In this document: positions 34,819 through 44,248 of the stretch, one piece after another
How positions within the stretch are numbered: the first letter of the stretch is position 1
Layout of the letters: every line of letters begins with the position of its first letter
DNA from: GCA-2401155 sp045047085
GTDB lineage: Bacteria; Pseudomonadota; Alphaproteobacteria; Rhizobiales; Rhizobiaceae
Length of the DNA: 64,000 nt
NCBI GenBank assembly: GCA_045047085.1
Contig: JASFYT010000055.1
Coordinates: forward strand, 29,951 to 93,950
Direction of reading: 5' to 3'
Notes under the pieces: model-generated
Database searches by the model: none
Seen by the model: only the letters and a program-made list of their open reading frames with translations
Told to the model about the DNA's origin: nothing
Position numbers and translations under genes: made by a program

Positions 34819-36189
34819 ATGAAAGAATTGGCAATCAGTGGCAAAAAGAGCGGCGGGATTCCGGTTTGGAGGATGCGTCCAGGTGATTTAAAAAGTTTGG
34901 CTACCACTGTTTCTTTTGAAGCAAAAACTTGGGCGAAGGCTTGCGGTTTTTCTGCCAAAAAAGGCGAAATTTGCTTGCTTCCGGACGCTTCTGGCAAATT
35001 ATCCGGGGTTCTCTTTGGGCTAGGAGAAGGAGGTGTTCCTTTTGATACGGGTAAGCTGGCAATGCAATTGCCGCCCGGCCAATACCGGTTTGAAGGGGAA
35101 CAGGAGGATGAGGCATTGGCGGCCCTTGGCTGGATGCTCGGTGCCTATCGTTTTGATCGCTATAAGGAGAACACAACCAAAAAAGCAGAGCTTATTTTAA
35201 AGAAAGGTCTGAATCGCGAATCACTGATTCGCCAAAGTGAGGCCAGCTATCTCGCCCGCGATCTGATCAACACACCTGCCAATGATATGGGGCCTGATGC
35301 ACTGGAGCGTGCAGCACGCAAATTGGCAAGGGAGCACTCCGCAAAGATTTCCGTTATCAAGGGCGATGATTTGTTGAAAAAGAACTTTCCAATGATCCAT
35401 GCCGTGGGGCGAGCGAGTGCCGATGCGCCGCGGTTGATCGATATGAAATGGGGAAGTGCTAAAGCACCGAAAGTCACTCTGGTTGGCAAGGGTGTAATTT
35501 TTGATACGGGCGGGCTCAACATTAAGCCGGGCGGTTCGATGGCCCTGATGAAAAAAGATATGGGTGGTGCGGCCAATGTGTTGGCGCTGGCGCAAATGAT
35601 TATGGCGGCGAAACTTAATGTTCGGCTGCGCGTGCTTATTCCTGCGGTTGAAAATTCGATTTCCGCCAATGCCTTTCGTCCGGGGGATATCTTGCCCAGC
35701 CGTAAGGGGATCACAGTGGAGATCGGGAACACGGATGCGGAAGGGCGTTTGGTCCTCGGCGATGCGTTGACACTTGGGGATGAGGAGAAACCTGATTTGA
35801 TGGTGGATATGGCAACGCTCACCGGTGCAGCACGCGTAGCGCTTGGGCCGGATTTGCCGCCCTTTTATTGCGATGATGAGGCGCTAGCGAGCGAACTCGC
35901 GAAAGCTTCCGTAGAGCAATTTGATCCCCTGTGGCGGATGCCGCTTTGGCCGCAATATCAATCCATGCTTTCTTCCAAAATCGCTGATATGAACCATATT
36001 TCTGCAGGGGGATTTGCTGGATCTATAACAGCAGCGCTGTTTCTTTCGCGATTTGTGGAGAATGCAAAATCCTGGGTTCATCTTGATATTTTTGGCTGGG
36101 TTCCTATTGCGAAACCTTGGGCAAATGTAGGTGGGGAAGCGCAGGGTATTCGTGCATTGTTTAGCGTCATTGAAAAGCGATATGGGTAA
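34819..36189 (+). CDS. Leucyl aminopeptidase family protein (M17)
   Basis: A 456-residue cytosolic zinc aminopeptidase. The catalytic C-terminal domain shows the M17 metal/active-site motifs VGKGVIFDTGGLNIKPGGSMALMKKDMGGAANVL near residue 220 and NTDAEGRLVLGDALTLGD near 310 (the NTDAEGRL signature). The N-terminal domain is shorter than in E. coli PepA, as in the alphaproteobacterial subgroup. The ATG at 34819 is chosen; a GTG 24 bp upstream is possible. It precedes a MarR gene and an NlpC/P60 hydrolase, an arrangement often conserved in Rhizobiales, suggesting a link to peptide or cell-wall turnover. Confidence 0.9.
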   Translation: MKELAISGKKSGGIPVWRMRPGDLKSLATTVSFEAKTWAKACGFSAKKGEICLLPDASGKLSGVLFGLGEGGVPFDTGKLAMQLPPGQYRFEGEQEDEALAALGWMLGAYRFDRYKENTTKKAELILKKGLNRESLIRQSEASYLARDLINTPANDMGPDALERAARKLAREHSAKISVIKGDDLLKKNFPMIHAVGRASADAPRLIDMKWGSAKAPKVTLVGKGVIFDTGGLNIKPGGSMALMKKDMGGAANVLALAQMIMAAKLNVRLRVLIPAVENSISANAFRPGDILPSRKGITVEIGNTDAEGRLVLGDALTLGDEEKPDLMVDMATLTGAARVALGPDLPPFYCDDEALASELAKASVEQFDPLWRMPLWPQYQSMLSSKIADMNHISAGGFAGSITAALFLSRFVENAKSWVHLDIFGWVPIAKPWANVGGEAQGIRALFSVIEKRYG

Positions 36190-36260
36190 TTACTTGATTA
36201 TTCACAGAAAATTGGGCTAGTCTATAACGGATACGAAATGAATTAATCGGATGACAGTTC

Positions 36261-36623
36261 TTGGTAGAACATAATTCTGGCCAGTTTTTGAATTTTTGGC
36301 GTGATGTTTCCATGGCGTTGGTTCATGATGAAAGCCCTGATCTGACCACCCGCCAGATGAGCGTATTATTGACCATTTATCTGGACCCGCCGCCGCATAC
36401 GGTTCGGGGGCTGGCGGAAAAATTGCGGGTTACCAAGCCAGTGATTACAAGAGCGCTTGATACGATGGGTCGGATGAAGCTGGTGGCGCGTCGCCGCGAT
36501 CCGGAGGACCGCCGCAATGTCATCGTGCAACGTACGGTAGATGGCTCACTATATTTGGAAAAGCTGGCGGATCTAATTGCAGATCATTCAAGTGAAATTC
36601 TGACAGAAGAGGTGTCTGAATGA
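36261..36623 (+). CDS. Small MarR-family winged-helix regulator
   Basis: A 120-residue protein consisting mainly of a MarR winged helix: LTTRQMSVLLTIYLDPPPHTVRGLAEKLRVTKPVITRALDTMGRMKLVARRRDPEDRRNVIVQRT. The recognition helix is VTKPVITRALDTMGRM, and the wing contains DPEDRRNV. It is shorter than typical MarR proteins (about 140-150 residues). The start is TTG at 36261, since no ATG/GTG is present in frame upstream. The stop overlaps the next gene as ATGA, so the two are coupled. The target is unknown. Confidence 0.8.
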   Translation: MVEHNSGQFLNFWRDVSMALVHDESPDLTTRQMSVLLTIYLDPPPHTVRGLAEKLRVTKPVITRALDTMGRMKLVARRRDPEDRRNVIVQRTVDGSLYLEKLADLIADHSSEILTEEVSE

Positions 36624-37495
36624 CGTTGCCTGTTTTGGATCCGATGGATAAACGGTTGAATGCATTTTCTGATGCACTGTCAGACAGCCGGCTTAAGGAT
36701 AAAGTTGAGTCGGCAGGATATGTTGACGGTACGCCAGCGCAAATATCAGCACCTTGTGTTGATGTGCGCAGAGCCCCGGATTTGCAAGTTGGAATCGATA
36801 CGCAATTTTTGCTTGGCCAGAATGTACAGGTTTTTGACCGCAAGGATGGTTGGGCGTGGGTTCAAAGTGAATTTGATGGCTATGTGGGATGGATTGAAGA
36901 AGCCAGTCTGAACGAAGAATTTCCCGAATTTACCCACCGGGTGCAGGTGCAGCGGAGTTTTGTTTATCCGGCTGCCGACTTGCGTTTTCCAGTGGCGACA
37001 ATCCTATCGATGGGGTCACTGGTGAATGTTGTGGGAGAAGCAGAAACGCGTGGGACGAAGTATCTGGTGCTTTCTTCGGGTGAAGCAATAATTGCCAGCC
37101 ATTTATGTCCGATTGATGCGTTTGAGGTGGATTATGTATCGGTTGCGGAACGGTTTATTGGCACACCTTATCTTTGGGGTGGGGCATCAGGTTTCGGTAT
37201 TGATTGCTCGGCACTTATCCAGCTTTCTATGATGATGTGTGATCGGGAAGTTTTGCGCGATTCTGATATGCTTGCTGCAACTTTGGGAGAAGTTATTGAG
37301 CCGGGAGAGAATTTTGAAAACCTGAAACGGGGTGATTTAATTTTTTGGCGTGGCCATGCAGCGATTGCTCAGGGTGGCGGCATGATGCTGCATTCCAGCG
37401 GCCATACAATGAGTGTTGTTAGCGAACCGTTGAAGGAAGCGATTGAGCGTATCGCATATATATATGAGCGTCCGATTGGGTTTAATCGACCTTAG
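36620..37495 (+). CDS. NlpC/P60 peptidoglycan hydrolase with SH3-type domains
   Basis: A 291-residue cysteine peptidase expected to cut muropeptides. The N-terminal half contains two SH3b-like modules (AQISAPCVDVRRAPDLQVGIDTQFLLGQNVQVFDRKDGWAWVQ and the following stretch up to about 170). The catalytic NlpC/P60 domain has FIGTPYLWGGASGFGIDCSALIQLS, with the nucleophile Cys near 194, and the catalytic His in WRGHAAIAQGGGMMLH near 244. No signal peptide is apparent, so it may act on recycled muropeptides in the cytoplasm. It overlaps the MarR stop and converges with the 2-hydroxyacid dehydrogenase gene, whose stop it overlaps by 4 bp. Confidence 0.88.
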   Translation: MTLPVLDPMDKRLNAFSDALSDSRLKDKVESAGYVDGTPAQISAPCVDVRRAPDLQVGIDTQFLLGQNVQVFDRKDGWAWVQSEFDGYVGWIEEASLNEEFPEFTHRVQVQRSFVYPAADLRFPVATILSMGSLVNVVGEAETRGTKYLVLSSGEAIIASHLCPIDAFEVDYVSVAERFIGTPYLWGGASGFGIDCSALIQLSMMMCDREVLRDSDMLAATLGEVIEPGENFENLKRGDLIFWRGHAAIAQGGGMMLHSSGHTMSVVSEPLKEAIERIAYIYERPIGFNRP

Positions 37496-38442
37496 TACCC
37501 AATGGCGCGATCCACCACGTGTTCAAGCGCTACTCCGGTTTCGTACCGCTCCAATTGGCGGGCGAGATGTTTTCCCATGGCATTGATATCGGTCACTGCG
37601 GCGGAGTGTGGTGTGAGGATGGCATTTTCAAAGTCCCATAAAGGGCTATTTTCCGGCAATGGTTCAATTTCAAAAACATCCAGAGAAACCGCACTGAGCG
37701 TATTATCGCGAAGGCAGGCAACGATGTCGGTTTCCACATGAGAACCGCCGCGTCCGGCATTGATGAAGACCGGGCCATCAAACTGATTGTTGCGGTTTAG
37801 TTTTTCAAATATGGCTCGGTTGTAGATGCCTTTCGTCTGCGGGGTGAAGGGGAGTAACCCCACAAGAATATCGGTGCGAGCAAGGAATGTGTCTAGCTCA
37901 TCATTGTCGTAGCATTCCACATTTTCGATTGCTTTTTTGCTTCTGCTCCAGCCAGTAACTTTGAAACCAAGCGCGTTTAGTTTTTGTGCAGCATCTTTAC
38001 CAAGTTCTCCGAGCCCCATTATGCCAACTGTAATTTCAGCGGCCTTGGGCTGGGGGAGATCTTTCCAATCATGTGCTCTCTGGAGCTTGTCATAATCGCG
38101 TTGTCTTCTTAGATGCATGAGACATTGCAAGCAAACCCATTCGCTCATTTGAGTGGTCAAGGAATGATCAACAAAGCGGACGATGGGTATATCGGGAAGT
38201 TTGCCTGCCTGAAAAATATGATCAACGCCTGCACCTGCTGAGAATATGACTTCTAGCGCTGGAAGCCTGTTGAAGAGTTCAGAGTCTGGTTTCCAGACCA
38301 AGGCGTATTTTATTTCTTCCAGTGAGATAGAGGAATTTTCACTGAGGCTAATGACCTTGCGTCCGTCTAGGGCCGTCTCCAGATTACCAGTTTTTATTGA
38401 GCCATCGAATTCGACCGCCATTAGGAGGGGAGATTTTTCCAA
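37492..38442 (-). CDS. D-2-hydroxyacid dehydrogenase, glyoxylate/hydroxypyruvate reductase A type
   Basis: A 316-residue NAD(P)-dependent reductase. The Rossmann motif is VGIMGLGELGKDAAQKLNALGF near residue 137. The catalytic Arg region is PVFINAGRGGSHVETDIVACLRDN near 225, and the Glu/His segment is DVFEIEPLPENSPLWDFENAILTPHSAA near 255-285. It most resembles GhrA, which reduces glyoxylate and hydroxypyruvate. It follows the yejF gene by 3 bp on the same strand, so it is probably the last gene of the yej operon. Confidence 0.85.
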   Translation of the reverse strand: MEKSPLLMAVEFDGSIKTGNLETALDGRKVISLSENSSISLEEIKYALVWKPDSELFNRLPALEVIFSAGAGVDHIFQAGKLPDIPIVRFVDHSLTTQMSEWVCLQCLMHLRRQRDYDKLQRAHDWKDLPQPKAAEITVGIMGLGELGKDAAQKLNALGFKVTGWSRSKKAIENVECYDNDELDTFLARTDILVGLLPFTPQTKGIYNRAIFEKLNRNNQFDGPVFINAGRGGSHVETDIVACLRDNTLSAVSLDVFEIEPLPENSPLWDFENAILTPHSAAVTDINAMGKHLARQLERYETGVALEHVVDRAIGY

Positions 38443-38445
38443 CGA

Positions 38446-40083
38446 CTAATCCTCGAGAATATCGATGGATGAAGCTTCGAGATCAAAGGCTGCAGCCATC
38501 AGTGCTTTGGTGTAATCGGTTTGAGGATCGTCGAAAATCTGATCCGCCTGGCCCTGTTCGACCACCTTGCCCATTTGCATGACGATAACTTCATTGGCCA
38601 GTGCACGCACAACTTTCAAATCGTGGCTGATGAACATATAGGCGAGATTGTGGGTTACTTGTAGTTCGCGCAACAGGTCTACCACCTGAGCCTGCACACT
38701 CATATCGAGTGCAGATGTGGGCTCATCCAACATGATGAATTGCGGTTCCAGAACGAGAGCGCGGGCGATTGCCATGCGTTGGCGCTGACCGCCTGAAAAT
38801 TCGTGTGGGTAGCGGTGGCGTGTTTCGGGTTCAAGTCCGGTTTCAAGCAAGGCGGTGCATACTTTTTGGTCGCGTTCCTTGGCCGACAAATTTGGCATGT
38901 GGATGCGCAAGCCTTCGGCGACAATCTCAGCCACTGACATACGAGGCGAAAGTGAACCATAGGGATCCTGAAACACGACCTGCATGCGGTCTCGAAGCGG
39001 CCTCATCTCTTTGAAGGAATAGGTGTCAATATTGTTGCCGAGAAAGTTGATGCGGCCTTTTGAAGATATTAGCCGGGTGAGCGCAAGTCCCAAAGTGGTT
39101 TTTCCTGAACCGGATTCACCGACGACGCCGAGAGTTTGGCCTTGTCGCAAGGTGATGTTGATGCCATCGACCGCCTTTATGTGATCCACAGTGCGCCGCA
39201 TGAAACCGGCCTTGATCGGGAACCAAACGCGGATATCTTCGCCCTTCAGGATCAGGGGTGCGGTTTCATCGGTTATAGGTGGATTGCCGGATGGCTCGGA
39301 TGAAATCAGATGCTTGGTATATTCATGTTGCGGGTTGGAAAAGACTTCTGCTGTTGGACCCTGTTCGACGATTTTCCCATTTTGCATGACGCAAGTGCGG
39401 TCGGAAATTTTCTGCACAATGCCCAAATCATGAGTGATGAACAGCATGGAGAGGCCTTTTTCCTTTTGTAAATCGCGGAGCAATTCAAGGATTTGAGCCT
39501 GTACTGTTACATCAAGTGCGGTGGTTGGTTCATCGGCAATCAACAAATCCGGCTCATTGGCAAGGGCCATGGCGATCATCACCCGTTGGCGTTGGCCGCC
39601 TGATAATTGATGAGGGTAGGCATCGAGACGCTTTTCCGGTTCGCGGATACCAACCTGATGCAGTAATTCCAGGATGTGTTCACGTGCCTTGGTGCCACTC
39701 ATGCCCTTGTGCAGGGTTAGAGTTTCGCCAATTTGCTGCTCGATTGTGTGCAACGGATTGAGCGATGTCATGGGTTCCTGAAAGATCATGGTGATATGGT
39801 TGCCACGCACTTTTCGTAATTCAGGTTCGTTCGCTTCGAGTAAATTCTTGCCGTTGAAAAAGATTTCACCGCTCGGATGGCTCGCTGCCGGATATGGCAG
39901 GAGTTTGAGAATGGAGAGGGCGGAGATTGATTTACCCGATCCGGATTCACCAACAAGCGCTACAGTCTCGCCCTGGTCGATGTGGAATGAAATCTTGTCG
40001 ACAGCGAGCTTTGTCTCACCGCCCTGGGTGAAAGCGATGGACAAATCTTTGATATCCAGAAGGGGTGATTTATCGCTCATCAA
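38446..40083 (-). CDS. yejF: Peptide ABC transporter ATP-binding protein YejF (two ATPase domains)
   Basis: A 545-residue protein with two ABC ATPase domains in tandem. Domain 1: Walker A GESGSGKSISALS near residue 40, signature LSGGQRQRVMIAMAL, Walker B LLIADEPTTALD. Domain 2: Walker A GESGSGKTTLGLA near 320, signature FSGGQRQRMAIARAL, Walker B IMLDEPTSALD. The fused form is typical of YejF, which drives microcin C-type and antimicrobial peptide uptake in enterobacteria and peptide import in Brucella (family knowledge). It overlaps yejE by 4 bp. Confidence 0.92.
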   Translation of the reverse strand: MMSDKSPLLDIKDLSIAFTQGGETKLAVDKISFHIDQGETVALVGESGSGKSISALSILKLLPYPAASHPSGEIFFNGKNLLEANEPELRKVRGNHITMIFQEPMTSLNPLHTIEQQIGETLTLHKGMSGTKAREHILELLHQVGIREPEKRLDAYPHQLSGGQRQRVMIAMALANEPDLLIADEPTTALDVTVQAQILELLRDLQKEKGLSMLFITHDLGIVQKISDRTCVMQNGKIVEQGPTAEVFSNPQHEYTKHLISSEPSGNPPITDETAPLILKGEDIRVWFPIKAGFMRRTVDHIKAVDGINITLRQGQTLGVVGESGSGKTTLGLALTRLISSKGRINFLGNNIDTYSFKEMRPLRDRMQVVFQDPYGSLSPRMSVAEIVAEGLRIHMPNLSAKERDQKVCTALLETGLEPETRHRYPHEFSGGQRQRMAIARALVLEPQFIMLDEPTSALDMSVQAQVVDLLRELQVTHNLAYMFISHDLKVVRALANEVIVMQMGKVVEQGQADQIFDDPQTDYTKALMAAAFDLEASSIDILED

Positions 40084-41207
40084 CTAAACGTCTTGCGTGG
40101 GTCAAACGCATCCCTTGTTGCTTCACCGACAAAAATCAACAGGGAAAGCATGGTGGAAATTACGAAAAATGCAGAAAAGCCAAGCCATGGTGCTTGCAGG
40201 TTTTTCTTGCCCTGCTGCAACATTTCACCCAGTGATGCCGACCCCGGAGGAAGGCCGAAGCCCAGAAAATCGAGTGAAGTTAGGGTGGTGATCGAGCCGT
40301 TCAGGATGAAGGGTAAAAAGGTCAGGGTTGCGACCATGGCGTTGGGTAAAAGATGGCGGTAGATGATGGTGGCATTGCCGACGCCAAGCGCGCGCGCAGC
40401 GTTGACGTATTCGAAATTACGGGCGCGCAGGAATTCGGCGCGTACCACACCAACGAAACTGACCCATGAGAATAACAGCATGATACCGAGCAATATCCAG
40501 AAACCCGGAGGCAACACGGCGGCAATGATCAGCAGCAGATAAAGTACCGGAACAGAGGACCATATTTCTATGAAGCGCTGAAAAATCAAATCGACCCAGC
40601 CGCCGAAATAACCCTGTATCGCGCCAGAGGTTACGCCAACCAGTGCAGAGGCGGCAGTGAGTATCAGGCCGAACAGGACAGATATGCGGAAACCATAAAT
40701 GACCCGAGCAAGCACGTCTCGGCCCTGATCATCAGTGCCTAGCCAGTTCCAATTGCCGATTGTGCAGCCGGCGTCTTCGATGCCTTCTTCATAGTTGGCG
40801 CAGAGGGTATCAGTGTCGTAGAGCCAGCTTGGTTTGGTTGGAGCCGGTTCGGGAATTTCGTTGTTCACCGTGCGATAGGAATAGCGAACTATCGGCCACA
40901 ATGCCCAGCCATGTTCGTTGAACGCTTCTTCAATTTCCGGGATTTTATAGTCTGTTTGGGGCAGGAAACCGTCTTCTCCCAAAAACACCTCTTCGGGATA
41001 ATCGAACAGCACCGGTGCGTAAATTTCTCCCTTAAAAAAGACGATGATTGGGCGATCGTTGGCAAGAAACTCTGCGAACAATGTCAGGATGAAGAGGATG
41101 AGAAAAATCCACAGGGACCAATAGCCGCGACGGTTCTTTTTGAAGTTTGACCAACGGCGCTGGTTTAGCGGCGACAACCATCGGCGGTTTTCTAAAGCGT
41201 CTTGCAT
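40080..41207 (-). CDS. yejE: Peptide ABC transporter permease YejE
   Basis: A 375-residue inner-membrane permease. The long N-terminal region (NQRRWSNFKKNRRGYWSLWIFLILFILTLFAEFLANDRP) and a large periplasmic insert up to about residue 145 are characteristic of YejE. They are followed by NWNWLGTDDQGRDVLARVIYGFRISVLFGL and the EAA-type loop EYVNAARALGVGNATIIYRHLLPNA near 270. It overlaps yejB by one base and yejF by 4 bp, so the three are tightly coupled. Confidence 0.92.
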   Translation of the reverse strand: MQDALENRRWLSPLNQRRWSNFKKNRRGYWSLWIFLILFILTLFAEFLANDRPIIVFFKGEIYAPVLFDYPEEVFLGEDGFLPQTDYKIPEIEEAFNEHGWALWPIVRYSYRTVNNEIPEPAPTKPSWLYDTDTLCANYEEGIEDAGCTIGNWNWLGTDDQGRDVLARVIYGFRISVLFGLILTAASALVGVTSGAIQGYFGGWVDLIFQRFIEIWSSVPVLYLLLIIAAVLPPGFWILLGIMLLFSWVSFVGVVRAEFLRARNFEYVNAARALGVGNATIIYRHLLPNAMVATLTFLPFILNGSITTLTSLDFLGFGLPPGSASLGEMLQQGKKNLQAPWLGFSAFFVISTMLSLLIFVGEATRDAFDPRKTFS

Positions 41208-42310
41208 TAAACCTCCCGCGATTCAAAATCGATGCGTGGATCGATCAGCGTGTAGGTTAAATCGGAAATCAGCGTCACGACCAAGCCAAGCAATGACATG
41301 ATGAATAAATTGCCGAAGACTACCGGATAGTCGCGTCCGATAATGCTTTCAAAACCGAGCAAGCCTAATCCGTCGAGGGAGAAAATGGTTTCGATCAATA
41401 GGGAACCAGTGAAGAACGATGAAATGAATGCTGCCGGAAATCCTGCGATGATGATCAGCATAGCGTTTCTAAAAACGTGGCCGTAGAGCACTTGGTGTTC
41501 AGTGAGGCCTTTGGCCCGTGCTGTCTGGACGTATTGTTTTCGGATTTCGTCGAGGAATGAGTTTTTGGTCAGCAAAGTTGTGGTAGCAAATGCCGCCAGT
41601 GCCATTGCCGTTAAGGGCAGAGCCAAGTGCCAGAAATAGTCCGCGATTTTTCCGAACAGCGAAAGGTCATCGAAATTTTCTGATGTGAGTCCCCGTAGCG
41701 GGAACAGGTCGTAAAACGAGCCGCCAGCGAATAACACCACCAGCAAAATGGCAAATAGAAACCCCGGAATTGCATAGGCGATTATTATAACACCGCTAGT
41801 CCATATGTCGAATGTGGAACCGTCACTCACAGCCTTTTTGATGCCGAGAGGAATGGATATTCCGTAGGCTATGAAGGTGATCCACAGGCCCAGTGATACG
41901 GATACTGGGAGCTTTTCGATGATCAGATCTATGACCGCCACATCGCGAAAATAGCTTTCTCCGAAATCGAAGCGGATGAAGTTCCAAACCATCAGACCAA
42001 AGCGTTCGAGCGGTGGTTTATCGAAGCCGAATTGCTTTTCAAGCTTGGCGATGAATTCTGGATCCAGCCCCTGCGCGCCACGATATTTGGAAGATTCGCC
42101 TCCGCCGCCATCGAGGCCTTGATCTTGTCCTAGGCTATCGCCGCCGCCAGTTATGCGATCAGTTGCAGAGCCTGCTTGTCCGCTTAACTCGGCAATCACG
42201 CGTTCCACCGGGCCGCCGGGTGCGAACTGGATCACTGCAAAAGAAATAGCGAGAATTCCAAAAATGGTAGGAATAATCAGCAATAATCGTCGCAGGATAT
42301 AGGCGCCCAT
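41207..42310 (-). CDS. yejB: Peptide ABC transporter permease YejB
   Basis: A 367-residue inner-membrane permease opening with the DppB-type sequence AYILRRLLLIIPTIFGILAISFAVIQFAPGGPVERVI. A family-typical periplasmic insert follows, and the C-terminal half contains the EAA loop KQYVQTARAKGLTEHQVLYGHVFRNAM near 260. A glycine/aspartate-rich insert (ITGGGDSLGQDQGLDGGGGESS) near residues 52-74 is a notable low-complexity loop. YejB pairs with YejE to form the channel. The gene is separated from the DUF2269 gene upstream by 153 bp. Confidence 0.92.
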   Translation of the reverse strand: MGAYILRRLLLIIPTIFGILAISFAVIQFAPGGPVERVIAELSGQAGSATDRITGGGDSLGQDQGLDGGGGESSKYRGAQGLDPEFIAKLEKQFGFDKPPLERFGLMVWNFIRFDFGESYFRDVAVIDLIIEKLPVSVSLGLWITFIAYGISIPLGIKKAVSDGSTFDIWTSGVIIIAYAIPGFLFAILLVVLFAGGSFYDLFPLRGLTSENFDDLSLFGKIADYFWHLALPLTAMALAAFATTTLLTKNSFLDEIRKQYVQTARAKGLTEHQVLYGHVFRNAMLIIIAGFPAAFISSFFTGSLLIETIFSLDGLGLLGFESIIGRDYPVVFGNLFIMSLLGLVVTLISDLTYTLIDPRIDFESREV

Positions 42311-42365
42311 GTGCTGGAAATCTCTCCGTAAATCTCATGGCGCGATTGATTGCCATGAAGGGTTT

Positions 42366-42391
42366 TTAAGTGATTCGTTTTTATCACTTAA
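42366..42391. repeat. Perfect 9 bp inverted repeat upstream of yejB
   Basis: TTAAGTGAT and ATCACTTAA flank an 8-base spacer, 56 bp before the yejB start and after the DUF2269 gene. A T-run is not correctly placed for a terminator on either strand, so it could be an operator. Function unknown. Confidence 0.45.
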
Positions 42392-42463
42392 CAAGTCACA
42401 GGATTAGCCCGTGCGATGGGGCAAAACAAGGGCTTGGTGGTTACGATTTTGTTAGGTGGAAAA

Positions 42464-42934
42464 TCAGAATGAAGGGCGCGCAATCATCAACCATAAGATT
42501 GCCATGACTGCGATGAATGCCGGGAAACCGCAGGCGAACCAGATGCAGAATAATTTGTAATATTGCTGGGGTAATTCCTGGTTGTTTTGATCTGCATTGC
42601 GGGCGAGGTTTCGCATTTTTAACTGTATCCAGACGACTGGTAGCCAGAAAAATCCGACAAAAATATAAAGCGCCAGTGATGCCAGTATCCAACCCTCGCT
42701 GAGTTCCCATCCGGTTTCAACTGCTAACCATGCGCCGGAGATTGGTTGGAGAATGACGGCGGTTGCGGTGAAAACCATATCGGCGATAACCACTGTCCCT
42801 GCAACGTGGGCGATGATTTTTGCGTCTTTGGTCTGGTGGGCGATTAGCATGAAAAAGGCGATGCCGGCACCGGTTCCCAGCAGAACTGTGGCGCCGACAA
42901 TGTGGACCCATCTTAATATCAGCTCCAATTCCAC
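42464..42934 (-). CDS. DUF2269-type integral membrane protein
   Basis: A 156-residue protein with four predicted helices: LILRWVHIVGATVLLGTGAGIAFFMLIAH, IIAHVAGTVVIADMVFTATAVILQPISG, EGWILASLALYIFVGFFWLPVVWIQ and KLFCIWFACGFPAFIAVMAILWLMI. It matches the pattern of DUF2269 (COG5528) membrane proteins, whose function is unknown. It shares one base with the end of the upstream SDR/DoxX gene, so the two are translated together. The pair occupies the place between yejA and yejB. A role in membrane redox chemistry is a guess from the neighbour. Confidence 0.75.
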   Translation of the reverse strand: MELELILRWVHIVGATVLLGTGAGIAFFMLIAHQTKDAKIIAHVAGTVVIADMVFTATAVILQPISGAWLAVETGWELSEGWILASLALYIFVGFFWLPVVWIQLKMRNLARNADQNNQELPQQYYKLFCIWFACGFPAFIAVMAILWLMIARPSF

Positions 42935-44244
42935 TATCGTTCTCCGGCCATGGTTGTGCCAACTATCGCCAGAAGAATTCCGGGGAAAATTTTGACCAAA
43001 GGGCCGAGTGGATCAAGCCAGAATTCCGGTGTGAGTATTGTGCCTAAGGCTAAATAACCGATGGAAACGGCAATTGCTGCAAGACATCCGGCGTGGAACG
43101 TTCGCCGGAACATCAGCAGTAATCCGATTAAACAATCGATTGTTGAACCTGCAAGAACTGATAATAATGCGTTTGTTTTTCCCAATGTTGGCGTGACCAG
43201 CATTGCGGCAGATTCATATTGCATAAAGCCGATGATGCCAGATGCCATCCAGAACAAAGCGAGGGTGATGACAATGAACGGGAAGAGCAATTGCATCCGC
43301 GCGAATAATCGCTCCTGACCTGTGGACGGTATGTTTGCGAGAGTACGATTGAGGGAATTCAATTTCTGCCCGGTGGCTTTTTCCCATGGGATGGGATCGC
43401 CAGTTACGTTTTGTGCCAGCATTTTTATGGCTGTTGTGCGTAAGGGAGAGCGCCAGCCAAACCAGCCGGTCAGGTCCGCGATTTTTGCGGTGATAGTCCC
43501 GATTAAACCGGGTATTGGTAGGACAAAAGCCGGGGTGGGAAAACCAAGCCACTGGCGGAACTGCAATAGAACTGCCTGGAGTGTATGGCCTGTTTGTTCG
43601 ACAAGTTCGAAATCCTTGCCGGACAGTTTTTTGTCTTTCAGTGACATTGCGACTGCCTTCGCCACGTCTTCCACGGCCACAGCCTGGATTTTTGCATCGG
43701 GTAATATTACTGGCTGAACGAGAGGGAAAGCAGCGAGTGCTCGTAATAACATTGTGCCGCCATAAGCTTCGCTAGAAATGACGAGGCCGGGTTTCAGGAT
43801 GGTCCAGTTGAGGTTACTTTTTCTCAAGGCGCTATCCGCTTCGCCTTTTGTTCGTAGAAATTCGCTCGAATGTTCGGGGGCGGCACCGGATGCGGAAATC
43901 TGGATGTAGTGTTTAATATTTGCTGTCTCGCAGGCATTGATTAAAGCTCTGATGGCGTCGCTTTGGATCTTCTGTAAATTGTCTTTCAAGCCGGTTTGCA
44001 ATGCGCCGGATGCATTCACCACAGAGTCGATATCGCGGAGGTATTCCGCCCATGCATCGGGTGTGCAGAGCTTATGCAAATCACCACCAACCCACTCCAA
44101 TTGCGGTAATATTTTGCGGCCATTTTCCGCTATGCGACCCATGCCAGTCACGGTGAAATCCTGCCTTATTAATTCTGCGATGATGGCGCGACCAATGAGA
44201 CCGTACCCGCCTAAAACCAGAACTTTCATGACCGGATTGTTCAT
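42934..44244 (-). CDS. NAD(P)-binding SDR-like protein with a C-terminal DoxX-like membrane domain
   Basis: A 436-residue two-part protein. Residues 1-300 form an atypical SDR/NmrA-like Rossmann domain: MKVLVLGGYGLIGRAIIAELIRQDFTVTGMGR (GGxGxxGR motif) and ASGALQTGLKDNLQKI. The rest is a hydrophobic domain with about four helices (LLFPFIVITLALFWMASGIIGFM, LLSVLAGSTIDCLIGLLLMF, CLAAIAVSIGYLAL, LVKIFPGILLAIVGT) resembling DoxX. The start is ATG 44244, 4 bp after the yejA stop; ATG 44229 is an alternative. It probably senses or modifies membrane redox state; the substrate is unknown. Confidence 0.7.
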   Translation of the reverse strand: MNNPVMKVLVLGGYGLIGRAIIAELIRQDFTVTGMGRIAENGRKILPQLEWVGGDLHKLCTPDAWAEYLRDIDSVVNASGALQTGLKDNLQKIQSDAIRALINACETANIKHYIQISASGAAPEHSSEFLRTKGEADSALRKSNLNWTILKPGLVISSEAYGGTMLLRALAAFPLVQPVILPDAKIQAVAVEDVAKAVAMSLKDKKLSGKDFELVEQTGHTLQAVLLQFRQWLGFPTPAFVLPIPGLIGTITAKIADLTGWFGWRSPLRTTAIKMLAQNVTGDPIPWEKATGQKLNSLNRTLANIPSTGQERLFARMQLLFPFIVITLALFWMASGIIGFMQYESAAMLVTPTLGKTNALLSVLAGSTIDCLIGLLLMFRRTFHAGCLAAIAVSIGYLALGTILTPEFWLDPLGPLVKIFPGILLAIVGTTMAGER

Positions 44245-44248
44245 TGGA

